Assembly: GCF_014200505.1 (NCBI RefSeq)
Contig: NZ_JACHBX010000003.1
Span: 496,001 to 560,000, forward strand
DNA length: 64,000 nt
Source of the DNA: Massilia aurea
GTDB lineage: Bacteria; Pseudomonadota; Gammaproteobacteria; Burkholderiales; Burkholderiaceae_D
Direction: 5' to 3'
In this document: piece after piece, positions 53,383-62,783 of the stretch
Layout: each line of letters opens with the position of its first letter
How positions within the stretch are numbered: position 1 is the first letter of the stretch
Translations under genes and position numbers: made by a program
The notes under the pieces: generated by a model
What the model was told of the DNA's origin: nothing
What the model saw: the letters and a program-made list of their open reading frames with translations, nothing else
The model's database searches: none

Positions 53383-54126
53383 CTAGTGGTGCGTGAGCAG
53401 GCTGGCGACGCGTTCGTCGATGACGCGGCCGTGGTCGCCGCTGGCCAGGTCAGAGAACACTTCGGCCAGGATCTCGTACTGCGACACCTTGTCGCTGACG
53501 ATGGCCTTGAGTTTGTTGCCGACCGGGTAGAAGAACAGGTTGGCCATGCCCACGCCATACACGGTCGAGACGAATGCCACCGCGATGCCGGAGCCAAGGC
53601 GGGCCGGATCGGACAGGTTTTCCATCACGTGGATCAGGCCCAGCACGGCGCCCAGGATGCCGATGGTCGGCGAATAGCCGGCGGCAGATTCCCAGATACG
53701 CGCCGCCTGGCGCTGGGCAAATTCGTAGCCGTTGATTTCGTGTTCGAGCAGGCTGCGCACCTTCTCGGGCGCGATGCCGTCGACCACCAGGCGCAAGCCC
53801 TTGGCGACGAACGGGTCGGCCTTGCTCATGAACTGTTCGAGCGACAGCAAGCCATCGCGGCGCGCCGTCAGGCTCCACAGCGCGATCTCGCGCGACAGTT
53901 TCTGACGACCGTTTTTTGGTGGCACGAACACCCAGCGCAGCATGGCGATGCCGCGCAAGAAGGTGCGGGTCTCGCTTTGCAGCAGCACGGCGCCGAAGGT
54001 GCCGACCACCACGATGGCAAATGCGGCAGGCTGGATCAACGACGAGAACTTGCCGCCGTCGAGGGTGTAACCGAGAAAGATGCCGGCGATTGCCAGCACC
54101 AGGCCGATTACGCTGGCCCAGTCCAT
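53383..54126 (-). CDS. motC: Flagellar stator protein MotC (MotA-like)
   Basis: A 247-residue MotA-family protein with four membrane helices; MDWASVIGLVLAIAGIFLGY starts the first, and AAGYSPTIGILGAVLGLIHV with SGIAVAFVSTVYGVGMANLF makes the third and fourth, with the conserved prolines. It pairs with MotD. Its first 19 bp overlap the 3' end of fliA, so translation is coupled. Confidence 0.92.
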   Translation of the reverse strand: MDWASVIGLVLAIAGIFLGYTLDGGKFSSLIQPAAFAIVVVGTFGAVLLQSETRTFLRGIAMLRWVFVPPKNGRQKLSREIALWSLTARRDGLLSLEQFMSKADPFVAKGLRLVVDGIAPEKVRSLLEHEINGYEFAQRQAARIWESAAGYSPTIGILGAVLGLIHVMENLSDPARLGSGIAVAFVSTVYGVGMANLFFYPVGNKLKAIVSDKVSQYEILAEVFSDLASGDHGRVIDERVASLLTHH

Positions 54127-54836
54127 AATTGCTCCCGTAAGGTGGTGCGCAAACGTGCGACGGCCTGGGTGTGCAGCTGCGACACCCGCGATTCACTCAC
54201 GCCCATCACGGCGCCGATTTCCTTCAGGTTCAGTTCTTCTTCGTAGTACAAGCCCATCAGGAGTTTTTCGCGCGGCGGCAGCTTGTCGATCGCGTCGATG
54301 ACGGCCTGGCGGAAATCGGTTTCCATCAGGCTGCGCAGCGGGTCGGCATCGTCCACGGCGTAGCGGTCGAGGAAATTGTCGCTGCCTTCGTCGGCATGAA
54401 AGTCTTCGTAGTACAGCAGCTGGTGGCCGCCCGAGTCGGCCAGCATGTCCTGGTACTCGTCGAGCGAGATCTTGAGCGACGCGGCCACTTCGGATTCGCT
54501 CGGCGGGCGGCCCAGGCGCTGCTGCAGCGACTGCATCGCACCTTCGACCTTGCGCATGTTCTGGCGCGTGCTGCGCGGCATCCAGTCGCTCGAACGCAGC
54601 TCGTCGAGCATCGCGCCACGGATGCGCAGCACGGCATAGGTCTCGAACTGGGCGCCGTGGTCGTCTTCGTAGCGGTTGATCGCGTCCAGCAACCCAATCA
54701 TGCCGGCCTGGATCAGGTCATCGACCTCCACCGAAGGCGGCAGCTTCGCCTTCATGTGGTGGGCAAGACGCTTTACCAACGGCATATGCTCCGTCAGCAA
54801 AGAATTCTTGTCCGCTTTCCCTTTGACCGTATACAT
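54108..54836 (-). CDS. fliA: Flagellar sigma factor FliA (sigma-28)
   Basis: A 242-residue sigma factor with region 2 (HMPLVKRLAHHMKAKLPPSV, EVDDLIQAGMIGLLDAINRY, ETYAVLRIRGAMLDELRSSD) and region 4 (KLPPREKLLMGLYYEEELNL, KEIGAVMGVSESRVSQLH). It directs late flagellar genes from promoters of the kind found at 9542-9568 and 18314-18340, and is held by FlgM. It starts 42 bp after flhG and overlaps motC by 19 bp. Confidence 0.95.
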   Translation of the reverse strand: MYTVKGKADKNSLLTEHMPLVKRLAHHMKAKLPPSVEVDDLIQAGMIGLLDAINRYEDDHGAQFETYAVLRIRGAMLDELRSSDWMPRSTRQNMRKVEGAMQSLQQRLGRPPSESEVAASLKISLDEYQDMLADSGGHQLLYYEDFHADEGSDNFLDRYAVDDADPLRSLMETDFRQAVIDAIDKLPPREKLLMGLYYEEELNLKEIGAVMGVSESRVSQLHTQAVARLRTTLREQLWTGPA

Positions 54837-54878
54837 GCTGGCGTATGTCTTTTTCTTTATAAGTCGTTGGCGACGGTG

Positions 54879-55697
54879 TCAGGAACCGATGGACGCGCTG
54901 CCCTGGCGGCCGAACTGTGGCATTGCAGGCAGTGCGAACTTGCCGGCCAGCTGGCGAAACGCAACCGATGCGCCAGCCAGCGGGAAGGCGTCGACCACGG
55001 CCCGGCCCAGGCGCGCGGCGCGGTGCAGGTATTCGTCGGCCGGCACGGCGCCCATGAAACTGAGCTTGACGGCCAGATAACGTGTTGCTGCCAATGACAT
55101 ATTATCGTAAACCACCTTGGCCTCCCCCTCAGTCGCGCCGGTGACCAGGATGCCGAATGGCCGGCGGCCCAGTTCCTGCGTCAGGCGCTTGATGAGCGAG
55201 TAGGCATTGGTGATCGAGGCCGCACTGGTCGACACCTGGATCACGATCTCCGAACTGGACATCAACGGCACCGGAAACTCGCCGTCGGGGCCCAGTTCGC
55301 CATCGACGATCACGATGGCGGCCTGCGTGGCCAGCACGTCGAACGTCTTGCCCAGGCGCCGCACATCGTCGGTCGATTCGGGCGTGCCCATCGGCACCAC
55401 CGAGAAGCCTTGCGGGGCCGGATGGATCACCTGGTTCAGCGCGCTTTCCTGGCGCGCGACCTGCAGCAGCGAGGCACCGCGGTTCAGGCCCAGGCGGCGG
55501 GCGACGCCGTACTCGACGTTGCAGGCATCGACGATCAGCACTTCGTTGCCGGCCTGGGCCAGCGAGGCGCCCAGGTTCACCAGCATCGCGCCCTTGTCGT
55601 CTTCCGGCGTGGCCGACAGAAACGTGACCACGCGCGGACGCGGGCCTTGCAGCATGCGGCGCAGGCCTTCGGCCTGGTCGAAGTCAAAACTAGCCAT
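54879..55697 (-). CDS. flhG: FlhG/FleN-like protein with degenerate P-loop
   Basis: A 272-residue MinD-superfamily protein. Position after flhF (8-bp overlap) and before fliA, plus blocks such as EVLIVDACNVEYGVARRLGL and GEAKVVYDNMSLAATRYL, identify it as FlhG/FleN, which normally limits flagellar number by opposing FlhF and the flagellar master activator. The expected deviant Walker A (KGGVGKT) is not there: the corresponding segment reads LSATPEDDKGAMLVNLGAS. ATP binding is therefore doubtful, and it may act as a non-hydrolysing binder. Confidence 0.8.
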   Translation of the reverse strand: MASFDFDQAEGLRRMLQGPRPRVVTFLSATPEDDKGAMLVNLGASLAQAGNEVLIVDACNVEYGVARRLGLNRGASLLQVARQESALNQVIHPAPQGFSVVPMGTPESTDDVRRLGKTFDVLATQAAIVIVDGELGPDGEFPVPLMSSSEIVIQVSTSAASITNAYSLIKRLTQELGRRPFGILVTGATEGEAKVVYDNMSLAATRYLAVKLSFMGAVPADEYLHRAARLGRAVVDAFPLAGASVAFRQLAGKFALPAMPQFGRQGSASIGS

Positions 55698-57087
55698 GCG
55701 ACACCTCGCGGCGGTTGGCTTGCGCGGTGGCTGCCATCAGCATCGGCAGGTCGGCGTCCGCCGGGGCGGTGCCGCGGTTACGGAACGCGCGGTCGATCAG
55801 CATCGCGCTGTCGGCCACGTGCAGGTCTTCCGGCACGCGCTGGCCGTTCGAGACGTAATGCAGTTTGAGCTTCTGGCGGATCACGATGTCGAGCACGCCG
55901 CCGGTCGAGGCCGCTTCGTCCATCTTGGTCATGATCGCACCGTGCAGGCCGCTGCCCTGGTAAGCGCGCACGACTTCGTTCAGCGTCTCGTTGGTCGACG
56001 TCGAGTTCAGGCACAGCAGGCGCTTGACTTCGGCGCCCGAGCCCGACAGCATCGCGACCTGCTCGGCCACCATGTGATCACGCTGCGACATGCCGATGGT
56101 GTCGATCAGCACCGTGTGCTTGTTGCGCAGTTCTTTCAGGGCGATGCGCAGGTCGGCCTCGTCCTTCACCGAGTGCACCATGACGCCGAGGATCTTGCCG
56201 TAGATGCGCAGCTGTTCGTGACCGCCGATACGATAGGCGTCAGTGGTGATCAGGGCCAGCTTGTCCGGGCCGTGGCGCATCACGCAGCGCGCGGCCAGCT
56301 TGGCCGTGGTGGTGGTCTTGCCCACGCCGGTCGGGCCGACCAGTGCGAATACGCCACCTTCGGACAACATCGCGTCTTCGTTGCCGATGGTCGCCAGGTT
56401 GCGCGCCAGCACGGTCTTCACCCAGCGCATCGCTTGCGCTGCGTCGTTCATGGCCGGCATTTTTTCGATGATGTAGCGTGCCAGCGTGGCCGAGAAACCG
56501 GCAGCGAGCATTTCACGCAGCACGGTCGCCTTGTGCGGCTCACGCTGGGCGGTCGAGCCCCACGACAGTTCGGCCAGCTGGGTTTCCATCAGGCCGCGCA
56601 TGGCGCGGATTTCGCTCATCATGTTGCTCACCTCCGAGGTCGCCGATTCCTTGGCCTGGGTGATGGCAGCGCTCATCATGGCGGTCATGGCAGCCATGTC
56701 GATCGTTGGTTCAGGTGCGGGGGCGCGGCGTTCGGCGTAGGTTGCGGCCGGCTCGACCGGGGCCAGTGGGGCGACAGGCGCGACATAGGCCGGCGCGACC
56801 GGCGCGTTCAAGACCGGACCGGCATCCTGGTAGCGGCGTGCCGGGGTGGCGCGCGGCGCGGCTGGTGCGAGTTCGTCAAAGTGCTGCAGCTGCGGCTTCG
56901 GCTGGGCCATCTCGGAATCGGCGACAGGCGCGGACAGCGACGCGACATCGTCGTTATCGAGTGCCAGGATTTCGACGGCGCCGTCGACCGGACGGTTGGA
57001 CAGGATGACGGCATCCGGACCCAGGGCTTCGCGCACCTTGCGCAAGGCATCCCGGGAAGTTGCCGCTGTAAATTTCTTCACTTTCAT
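55690..57087 (-). CDS. flhF: Flagellar SRP-type GTPase FlhF
   Basis: A 465-residue protein from the ATG at 57087 (MKVKKFTAATSRDALRKVRE); an ATG 15 bp further upstream is possible. The basic N-terminal B domain is followed by a Pro/Ala-rich linker (about 75-135), then the N and G domains with the P-loop GPTGVGKTTTT (about 251-261) and the DTIGMSQRD switch. FlhF places flagella and recruits early components. It is upstream of flhG and overlaps it by 8 bp. Unlike the usual layout it does not follow flhA directly; a divergent small gene lies between. Confidence 0.92.
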   Translation of the reverse strand: MKVKKFTAATSRDALRKVREALGPDAVILSNRPVDGAVEILALDNDDVASLSAPVADSEMAQPKPQLQHFDELAPAAPRATPARRYQDAGPVLNAPVAPAYVAPVAPLAPVEPAATYAERRAPAPEPTIDMAAMTAMMSAAITQAKESATSEVSNMMSEIRAMRGLMETQLAELSWGSTAQREPHKATVLREMLAAGFSATLARYIIEKMPAMNDAAQAMRWVKTVLARNLATIGNEDAMLSEGGVFALVGPTGVGKTTTTAKLAARCVMRHGPDKLALITTDAYRIGGHEQLRIYGKILGVMVHSVKDEADLRIALKELRNKHTVLIDTIGMSQRDHMVAEQVAMLSGSGAEVKRLLCLNSTSTNETLNEVVRAYQGSGLHGAIMTKMDEAASTGGVLDIVIRQKLKLHYVSNGQRVPEDLHVADSAMLIDRAFRNRGTAPADADLPMLMAATAQANRREVSHG

Positions 57088-57191
57088 CGTGGTTCTCCGC
57101 ACTTCAATCTATGTTCTGCATGACGGGCACATGCCCATCGATAGGAATCATTATTGTCGATGCCGTGTGGAAACGATCAACCGAGAAGGAC

Positions 57192-57213
57192 GGGGAAAAG
57201 GGCCTATTTCCCC
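57192..57213. promoter_or_regulatory. Hairpin upstream of flhF
   Basis: GGGGAAA, 8 nt, TTTCCCC, a perfect 7-bp inverted repeat in the gap between flhF and the antisense gene, about 105 bp from the flhF start. It could be an operator or an mRNA hairpin. No sigma-54 or sigma-28 site was found in this gap. Confidence 0.35.
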
Positions 57214-57387
57214 ACAATCAGAAAAAGTGATACTGGTTTCTTGAAATTTGGCAGGGAGGTGCGGGTGCTGCACGGGTTTGCGTCGGCGCAAACAGGTGGC
57301 GTGCGCGTGCCGATCTTGCCGATGCCGGCCGGGTCGAACCGGGACTGGTACGGCTGGCGTGCCAGTTCTACTCATCAGGAGACTCTC

Positions 57388-57711
57388 ATGGCACGCTCGA
57401 TCCGGCTGATCTACCGAAACATAAAGGGCCGTGTACGCCAGAATTTCGGCTGGGACGGCCTCACCGAACGCTCCGCCGTACTGATTACGGCGGCCGAATG
57501 GCGGCCGACGGCCGACCCGTTCGATTCACCACCCGGCCGCCCTCTGCTGGGCGAAGCCAATGTGTATGTCACCAATATCGGGCCGCACGATCCTGAAGGC
57601 AACGTCGGTGGTGTCGAGTTTCATCTGCATGTCGACTGGAACAGCCCCTTGCATGTGATGGTGACCATCACCGACCTGGGTCCAATCGAAGAGCAGATCG
57701 TGATTGGCTAG
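57388..57711 (+). CDS. Unknown protein, encoded antisense between flhA and flhF
   Basis: A 107-residue protein from the ATG at 57388, which has AGGAGA a few bases before it; the frame is open from 57154, but no upstream start has such a site. It is soluble, with no signal peptide or cysteines (RQNFGWDGLTERSAVLITAA, VTNIGPHDPEGNVGGVEFHL, HVDWNSPLHVMVTITDLGP) and a predicted mostly beta fold. I do not recognise it. It runs opposite to the flh operon, which suggests insertion or a separate transcription unit. Confidence 0.65.
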   Translation: MARSIRLIYRNIKGRVRQNFGWDGLTERSAVLITAAEWRPTADPFDSPPGRPLLGEANVYVTNIGPHDPEGNVGGVEFHLHVDWNSPLHVMVTITDLGPIEEQIVIG

Positions 57712-57788
57712 GCGCCATGGCGCGCCGCTGTGGCAGCGGGCAACCCGGCATGACGGGCACAGGGCAGCGCCTGCGCTGCCCCTGCCTG

Positions 57789-59900
57789 TTACATCGGCAC
57801 ACCCACCAGGCTCGTCACGCGAATCGTCTTGGTCTCGGGCACTTCAGCATGCGACAGCACCTTGAGAGCCGGCACGGCGCGGCGCAAAAAGCGCGAGAGC
57901 AGCACGCGCAGTGGCGCCGGCACCAACAGCACGGGCGACAGGCCCATCTGCTCTTGCTGGTTGGCGGCGTGCGCAGCCTGCTGGGCAATGGTGTCGGCCA
58001 GGCCCGGCTCGATGCCGGTACCGTCGCCGCCGGCGCCCATCGCCTGCATCAACAGGCGCTCGAGGCGGTTGTCCAGCGTCATCACCGACAGCTCGTTCTC
58101 GCCCGGGAACAATTGCTGGACGATCGCACGGCCCAGCGACACGCGCACCACGGCGGTCAGTTCGGCCGGGTCCTGCGTCATGCCGGCGTGCTCCGACAAT
58201 GCCTCGATGATCGAGCGCATGTCGCGGATGTGCACGCCTTCGACCAGCAGGTTCTGCAGCACTTTCTGCAGCGTCGACAGCGAGACGACTTTCGGCACCA
58301 GGTCTTCGACCAGTTTCGGGGTTTCCTTGCCCAGGTGGTCCAGCAGCGCCTGCACTTCCATTCGGCCCAGCAGTTCCGACGCGTGCAGCGTGATCAGGTG
58401 GTTCAGGTGTGTGGCAACGACGGTGCCCGCATCGACCACCGTGTAGCCCATGCTTTGCGCTTCGTCGCGCAGGCTCGCTTCGATCCAGGTCGCCGGCAGG
58501 CCGAAGGCCGGGTCGGTGGTGACCACGCCTGGCAGCGTGCCGCTGGCCATGCCCGGGTTGATCGCCAAAAACTGGCCGTTGAGTGCTTCGCCACTGCCCA
58601 CTTCGACACCCTTGAGCGTGATGCGGTAGGCCGATGGCTTGAGTTCCAGGTTATCGCGGATATGCACTGGCGGCGCCAGAAAACCCACTTCCTGCGCGAA
58701 CTTCTTGCGGATACCCTTGATGCGCTTGAGCAGCTCGCCGCCCTGGTTCTTGTCGACCAGCGGAATCAGGCGGTAGCCCACTTCCAGGCCCAGCGTGTCG
58801 ACTGGCATCACGTCCTGCCAGGTCGCTTCTTCGCTCTCGGCCGGGGCCGTACGGGCAGCGGCTGCGGCATCGGCCACGGCGGCAGCTTCCGCCTGCGCCG
58901 GCGCTTCTTTCTTGCGCTTCGAGATGAAGTAACCACCGGCAGCCAGCGAGCCGGCCAGCAGCAGGAACACGAAGTTCGGCATGCCCGGGATCATGCCCAG
59001 ACCGCCGATGATGGCCGCGGTGATGTACAGCGATTCAGGGCGGGCAAACAGTTGCGTGGTCAGCTGCGAGCTGACGTCTTCATCGTTGGCCACGCGCGAA
59101 ACCACCATACCGGCCGCGATCGAGATGATCAGCGATGGAATCTGGGCCACCAGGCCGTCACCGATGGCCAGCAGCGTGTAGATCTTGGTCGCTTCGCCAA
59201 TGGCCAGGTCGTGCATCACGACGCCAACGATCAGGCCGCCGATGATGTTGATGACGGTAATCATGATACCGGCGACGGCATCGCCCTTCACGTACTTCGA
59301 GGCACCGTCCATCGCACCATAGAATTCGGCTTCTTGCGAAACTTCCTGGCGGCGCTTGCGCGCTTCGTCTTCGCCGATCAGGCCGGCGTTCAGGTCGGCG
59401 TCAATGGCCATCTGCTTGCCCGGCATCGCGTCCAGCGCAAAGCGTGCACCGACTTCGGCGATACGGCCCGCGCCCTTGGTCACGACCGAGAAGTTGATGA
59501 TGGTCAGGATGACGAAGACGACGATACCGACGGTGTAGTTACCGCCGATCAGGAAGTGGCCGAAAGCCTCGATGACCTTGCCGGCAGCGGCGCCGCCCGT
59601 ATGGCCTTCGGTCAGCACGATACGGGTTGAGGCAACGTTGAGCGCCAGGCGCAGCATCGTCGAGACCAGCAGGATGGCCGGGAAGGCCAGAAAATCGAGC
59701 GGCTTGACCGTGTACAGCGCAGTCAGCAGCACGATGATCGACAGCGCAATATTGAAACTGAAAAACACGTCCAGCACGAACGCCGGCAACGGCAAGATCA
59801 TCATCGCCAACAGCATGATGATCAGGATCGGGGCTGCTGCCTTGCCGCCTTGTGCTCCAAGGCCGCTCATCCAGGCTGGCAGTTTCATGCTGTTGGTCAT
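57789..59900 (-). CDS. flhA: Flagellar export gate protein FlhA
   Basis: A 703-residue protein with eight N-terminal membrane helices (ILIIMLLAMMILPLPAFVLD first), the FHIPEP-family region KMAIDADLNAGLIGEDEARK (seen here as KQMAIDADLNAGLIGEDEAR) and a large cytoplasmic C-domain that docks export chaperones. It is the core of the flagellar type III export gate. Its start overlaps the flhB stop by 4 bp. It ends 78 bp from the antisense unknown gene. Confidence 0.96.
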   Translation of the reverse strand: MTNSMKLPAWMSGLGAQGGKAAAPILIIMLLAMMILPLPAFVLDVFFSFNIALSIIVLLTALYTVKPLDFLAFPAILLVSTMLRLALNVASTRIVLTEGHTGGAAAGKVIEAFGHFLIGGNYTVGIVVFVILTIINFSVVTKGAGRIAEVGARFALDAMPGKQMAIDADLNAGLIGEDEARKRRQEVSQEAEFYGAMDGASKYVKGDAVAGIMITVINIIGGLIVGVVMHDLAIGEATKIYTLLAIGDGLVAQIPSLIISIAAGMVVSRVANDEDVSSQLTTQLFARPESLYITAAIIGGLGMIPGMPNFVFLLLAGSLAAGGYFISKRKKEAPAQAEAAAVADAAAAARTAPAESEEATWQDVMPVDTLGLEVGYRLIPLVDKNQGGELLKRIKGIRKKFAQEVGFLAPPVHIRDNLELKPSAYRITLKGVEVGSGEALNGQFLAINPGMASGTLPGVVTTDPAFGLPATWIEASLRDEAQSMGYTVVDAGTVVATHLNHLITLHASELLGRMEVQALLDHLGKETPKLVEDLVPKVVSLSTLQKVLQNLLVEGVHIRDMRSIIEALSEHAGMTQDPAELTAVVRVSLGRAIVQQLFPGENELSVMTLDNRLERLLMQAMGAGGDGTGIEPGLADTIAQQAAHAANQQEQMGLSPVLLVPAPLRVLLSRFLRRAVPALKVLSHAEVPETKTIRVTSLVGVPM

Positions 59901-61072
59901 TCAGTTGCTCCATTATCGGGTGCCGGTCGCTGTTGCGAGGCCGGGTTCAGCGGGTCCATCTCGGCAGGTACTTTCAACCTGGTCGGGCGATCCGGATAGT
60001 CGCCCTCGCCTTTCTTGTAAGCCCGCAGCTGGTACACGTAGGCCAGCACTTCCGCCACCGCCGAGTACAGCTTTTCCGGAATCTCTTCATCGATCTCGGT
60101 GTGCTTGAACAGGGCGCGGGCCAGGGCCGGGGCTTCGAGCATGGGCACCTTGTTCTCGGCGCCCATTTCGCGGATCTTGGCCGCGACGTCATCGACGCCC
60201 TTGGCCACCACCCGCGGTGCTCCCTTGCCATCCGCGTACTTCAGTGCGACTGCATAATGCGTCGGATTGGTAACGATCACATCAGCAGTAGGGACATTTT
60301 GCATCATCCGCCCTCGGGCCATTTCGCGCTGCATCTGCCGAATCTTCCCCTTAATCTGAGGATTGCCGTCCGATTCCTTCGATTCCTGGATCATTTCCTG
60401 GCGCGTCATTTTCAGTTTGTCTTTCCAATGCCACAACTGATACGGCCCATCGATGAGGGCGATCACCCCCAGCGCGCCGGTGATGAACAGGAACGAGCGG
60501 CCGATCATGTCGCCGACATGGGCGCTGCTTTCATTGAGCGGCTCGACCGCCAGGCCCAGCATCGCCTCTTTCTGGCCGCTGACGACGATCCAGGCCACCA
60601 CGCCGATGACGATCGTCTTGATGATGGCTTTGAGCAGCTCGACCAGCGCGTTCTTGGAGAACATGTTGCCGATCCCCTTGATCGGGTTGAGCTTGCCGAA
60701 GTTGGGCATGAATGCCTTCGCCGAAAACAGCCAGCCGCCGATCAGCATCGGCGAAATCAAGGCGATGAGCATGACGGCGCCGGCAATCGGCAGGCACGCC
60801 AGCATGACGCTGACGATGTCGTTGAGAATGCGTTCGAGCAGGATATTGGGATTGAAGATTTGTTCCCGGTCGAGCGTGAGACCGGACTTCAGCGAGGTTG
60901 CCAGCCGGCCGACGAGCATGCCGCCAAAGGCCCACAGGCAGGCGCCGGCCGTCATCAGGACCGTGAATGTCGCCAGCTCGCGCGATCGGGGAACGTCGCC
61001 TTCTTCGCGCGCTTTCTCGATCTTTCTGGGCGATGCGTCTTCGGTCTTTTCTGCGTCGCTATCATCCGACAT
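59897..61072 (-). CDS. flhB: Flagellar export switch protein FlhB
   Basis: A 391-residue protein with four membrane helices and a cytoplasmic domain carrying the autocleavage motif NPTH in VIVTNPTHYAVALKY. The N-terminus (SDDSDAEKTEDASPRKIEKA) is the usual FlhB opening. It switches export from hook to filament substrates once the hook is complete. It is the first gene of flhB-flhA. Confidence 0.96.
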   Translation of the reverse strand: MSDDSDAEKTEDASPRKIEKAREEGDVPRSRELATFTVLMTAGACLWAFGGMLVGRLATSLKSGLTLDREQIFNPNILLERILNDIVSVMLACLPIAGAVMLIALISPMLIGGWLFSAKAFMPNFGKLNPIKGIGNMFSKNALVELLKAIIKTIVIGVVAWIVVSGQKEAMLGLAVEPLNESSAHVGDMIGRSFLFITGALGVIALIDGPYQLWHWKDKLKMTRQEMIQESKESDGNPQIKGKIRQMQREMARGRMMQNVPTADVIVTNPTHYAVALKYADGKGAPRVVAKGVDDVAAKIREMGAENKVPMLEAPALARALFKHTEIDEEIPEKLYSAVAEVLAYVYQLRAYKKGEGDYPDRPTRLKVPAEMDPLNPASQQRPAPDNGATE

Positions 61073-61236
61073 GGTGCCCCCGCTCGATTGCTCTTGAATG
61101 TCTCAGCCGCGCTTTGGTACGCGCGAGCGAGATTATCGCTGAAATTGCTGTGGGGACAGATCGAGAACAAACGGGGAAACCGGCCCCAGTTCAGGGGCGG
61201 CGTCGTGCGGAGGACTTGCGACAGACTGCGTGGAGA

Positions 61237-62511
61237 TTACATGCGGCGGCGCGCGAGGACCGGCGCTGCCTGCTTGTGGCTGTGATCCGCCAGGCCGCCA
61301 GGCTGGTTGGCGGAGGGATTGGCAGCGATGCGGGCAGCCACCAGGCCAGACGTGGCGCCCTGGCCATTGCTGCTGGTCGTGACAAGGGGCTTGACCGCCA
61401 GCGGCGCAGCAGCGACCGGCATCAAGGCCGGTGCGTGGCGGCGACGGGCACGCCAGGCCGAAACGACCAGTGCATACACCCCGAGATACAGCGCAAAGCT
61501 GGCCAGCGCTCCCTGCACCAGCACCTCTGGGTCGCCCGCATAATTGACGGCCAGCGCCGCCGGCACCAGGGCGATACCCCACGAAACCGGCGAGACGAAG
61601 GCATTGCGCAGGGGTGGCGGCAGCATGCGCAGGTAGCGCGCCGTGATCGCCGTTTTGACTAGGCTATGCAGGTGCCAGCTGTCCGGATGGCCCGGATGGC
61701 GGCGGCACCAGAGGCGACGCATGATCGTAAACACCGTCTCAAAAACCGGGTAGGCGCAGGCCAGCAGCGGTGCCCAGGCCGACACCGACGGATTGCGGTA
61801 GACCAGCATCACGGACAACCAGGCCAGCAGGAAGCCAAGCAAATAGGCGCCGCCATCCCCAAGGAACAGCTTGCCTAATGGGAAATTGACGACGAAAAAG
61901 CCGGCGGTCACGGCGCAGATCACGAAGCACAACTGCGCCAGGTGAACGTCGCCAGCGCCCATGGCGATCAGGCCCAGCGTGCCCAGGCCAATGACGACCG
62001 TGCCGCTGGCCAGGCCATTGAAACCGTCGATGATATTGACGGCATTGGCCACGCCGCCAACGGCAAACGCGGTGAACAACACCGAGAACGGCAGCCAGCC
62101 GAGCATGCCGTCGAGCAGTGGCAAGCCCGTGTGCTGCAGGGTGACGCCCGTGAGGAACCAGCACACCACGCCACTGCCGATCGTGGCCAGCAGGCGGGTG
62201 CGGACGGAGACAGTGCGGGTCAGGTCTTCGGCCAGGCCAAAGACAAAGGCTGGCAGCGAGGCAATGAGAACGGGCAGCAGCAAATCGCGCTGTGCCTGCG
62301 GCAGGACGCTCAGCGCCAGCCAGAGGCCGGTCATGATGGCGGCGCCGCCGATACGTGGGGTTGGGGTGATATGGAATTTCTGCACGCCACGCGTTGCATC
62401 AAGCGAGTAGCGGCCGTGCCAGCGTGTGGTGAGCACGAGCAGGAGCGATACGATCAGCGATGTGGCGAAGCCGATTTCGAGGCCGGCTAATGGCAGGTTA
62501 TAAATACTCAT
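61237..62511 (-). CDS. WecA/MraY-family polyprenyl-phosphate sugar-1-phosphate transferase
   Basis: A 424-residue protein with about ten or eleven membrane helices. The catalytic loops are visible: FGLAEDLTRTVSVRTRL (second loop), NAVNIIDGFNGLASG (the NxxNxxDGxxGL motif), LGKLFLGDGGAYLLGF and a C-terminal WHLHSLV. It transfers GlcNAc-1-phosphate or a related sugar phosphate from UDP-sugar to undecaprenyl phosphate, starting O-antigen or exopolysaccharide synthesis. The usual DD pair is ED here. A polar Ala/Pro-rich C-terminal tail of about 60 residues is extra. Confidence 0.85.
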   Translation of the reverse strand: MSIYNLPLAGLEIGFATSLIVSLLLVLTTRWHGRYSLDATRGVQKFHITPTPRIGGAAIMTGLWLALSVLPQAQRDLLLPVLIASLPAFVFGLAEDLTRTVSVRTRLLATIGSGVVCWFLTGVTLQHTGLPLLDGMLGWLPFSVLFTAFAVGGVANAVNIIDGFNGLASGTVVIGLGTLGLIAMGAGDVHLAQLCFVICAVTAGFFVVNFPLGKLFLGDGGAYLLGFLLAWLSVMLVYRNPSVSAWAPLLACAYPVFETVFTIMRRLWCRRHPGHPDSWHLHSLVKTAITARYLRMLPPPLRNAFVSPVSWGIALVPAALAVNYAGDPEVLVQGALASFALYLGVYALVVSAWRARRRHAPALMPVAAAPLAVKPLVTTSSNGQGATSGLVAARIAANPSANQPGGLADHSHKQAAPVLARRRM

Positions 62512-62718
62512 AGAACCACTTTGTTAACTCGTCAATTCTATCGCATTTCGGGTCATTTCTCCCCCAATCGTGTTGCTGCAGAGTTTCTCATGCAATTTCA
62601 CTCATCATTAATAGTGATGTGCAAGCCCTTGATTGTGAACGACTTATTTGGTGATTTTAGGTACGTTGCGCTGCAACAATCAATAGTACAGATACTTCTC
62701 CTACCATTTCTCCACAAA

Positions 62719-62746
62719 TTGTTACACTTTTCTCTAGTGATATTTA
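62719..62746 (+). promoter_or_regulatory. Promoter candidate for the gene at 62784
   Basis: TTGTTA (62719-62724), 16 bp, TATTTA (62741-62746), in an AT-rich gap. It would start transcription about 30 bp before the ATG at 62784. Confidence 0.45.
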
Positions 62747-62783
62747 GATAGATTTATTTCTTGTTAATCAATTGGAGCGAATC

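Noticed and set aside
57717..59630. A 637-codon open frame antisense to flhA.
   Set aside because: Same composition effect; flhA is certain on the other strand and the translated sequence is low-complexity.
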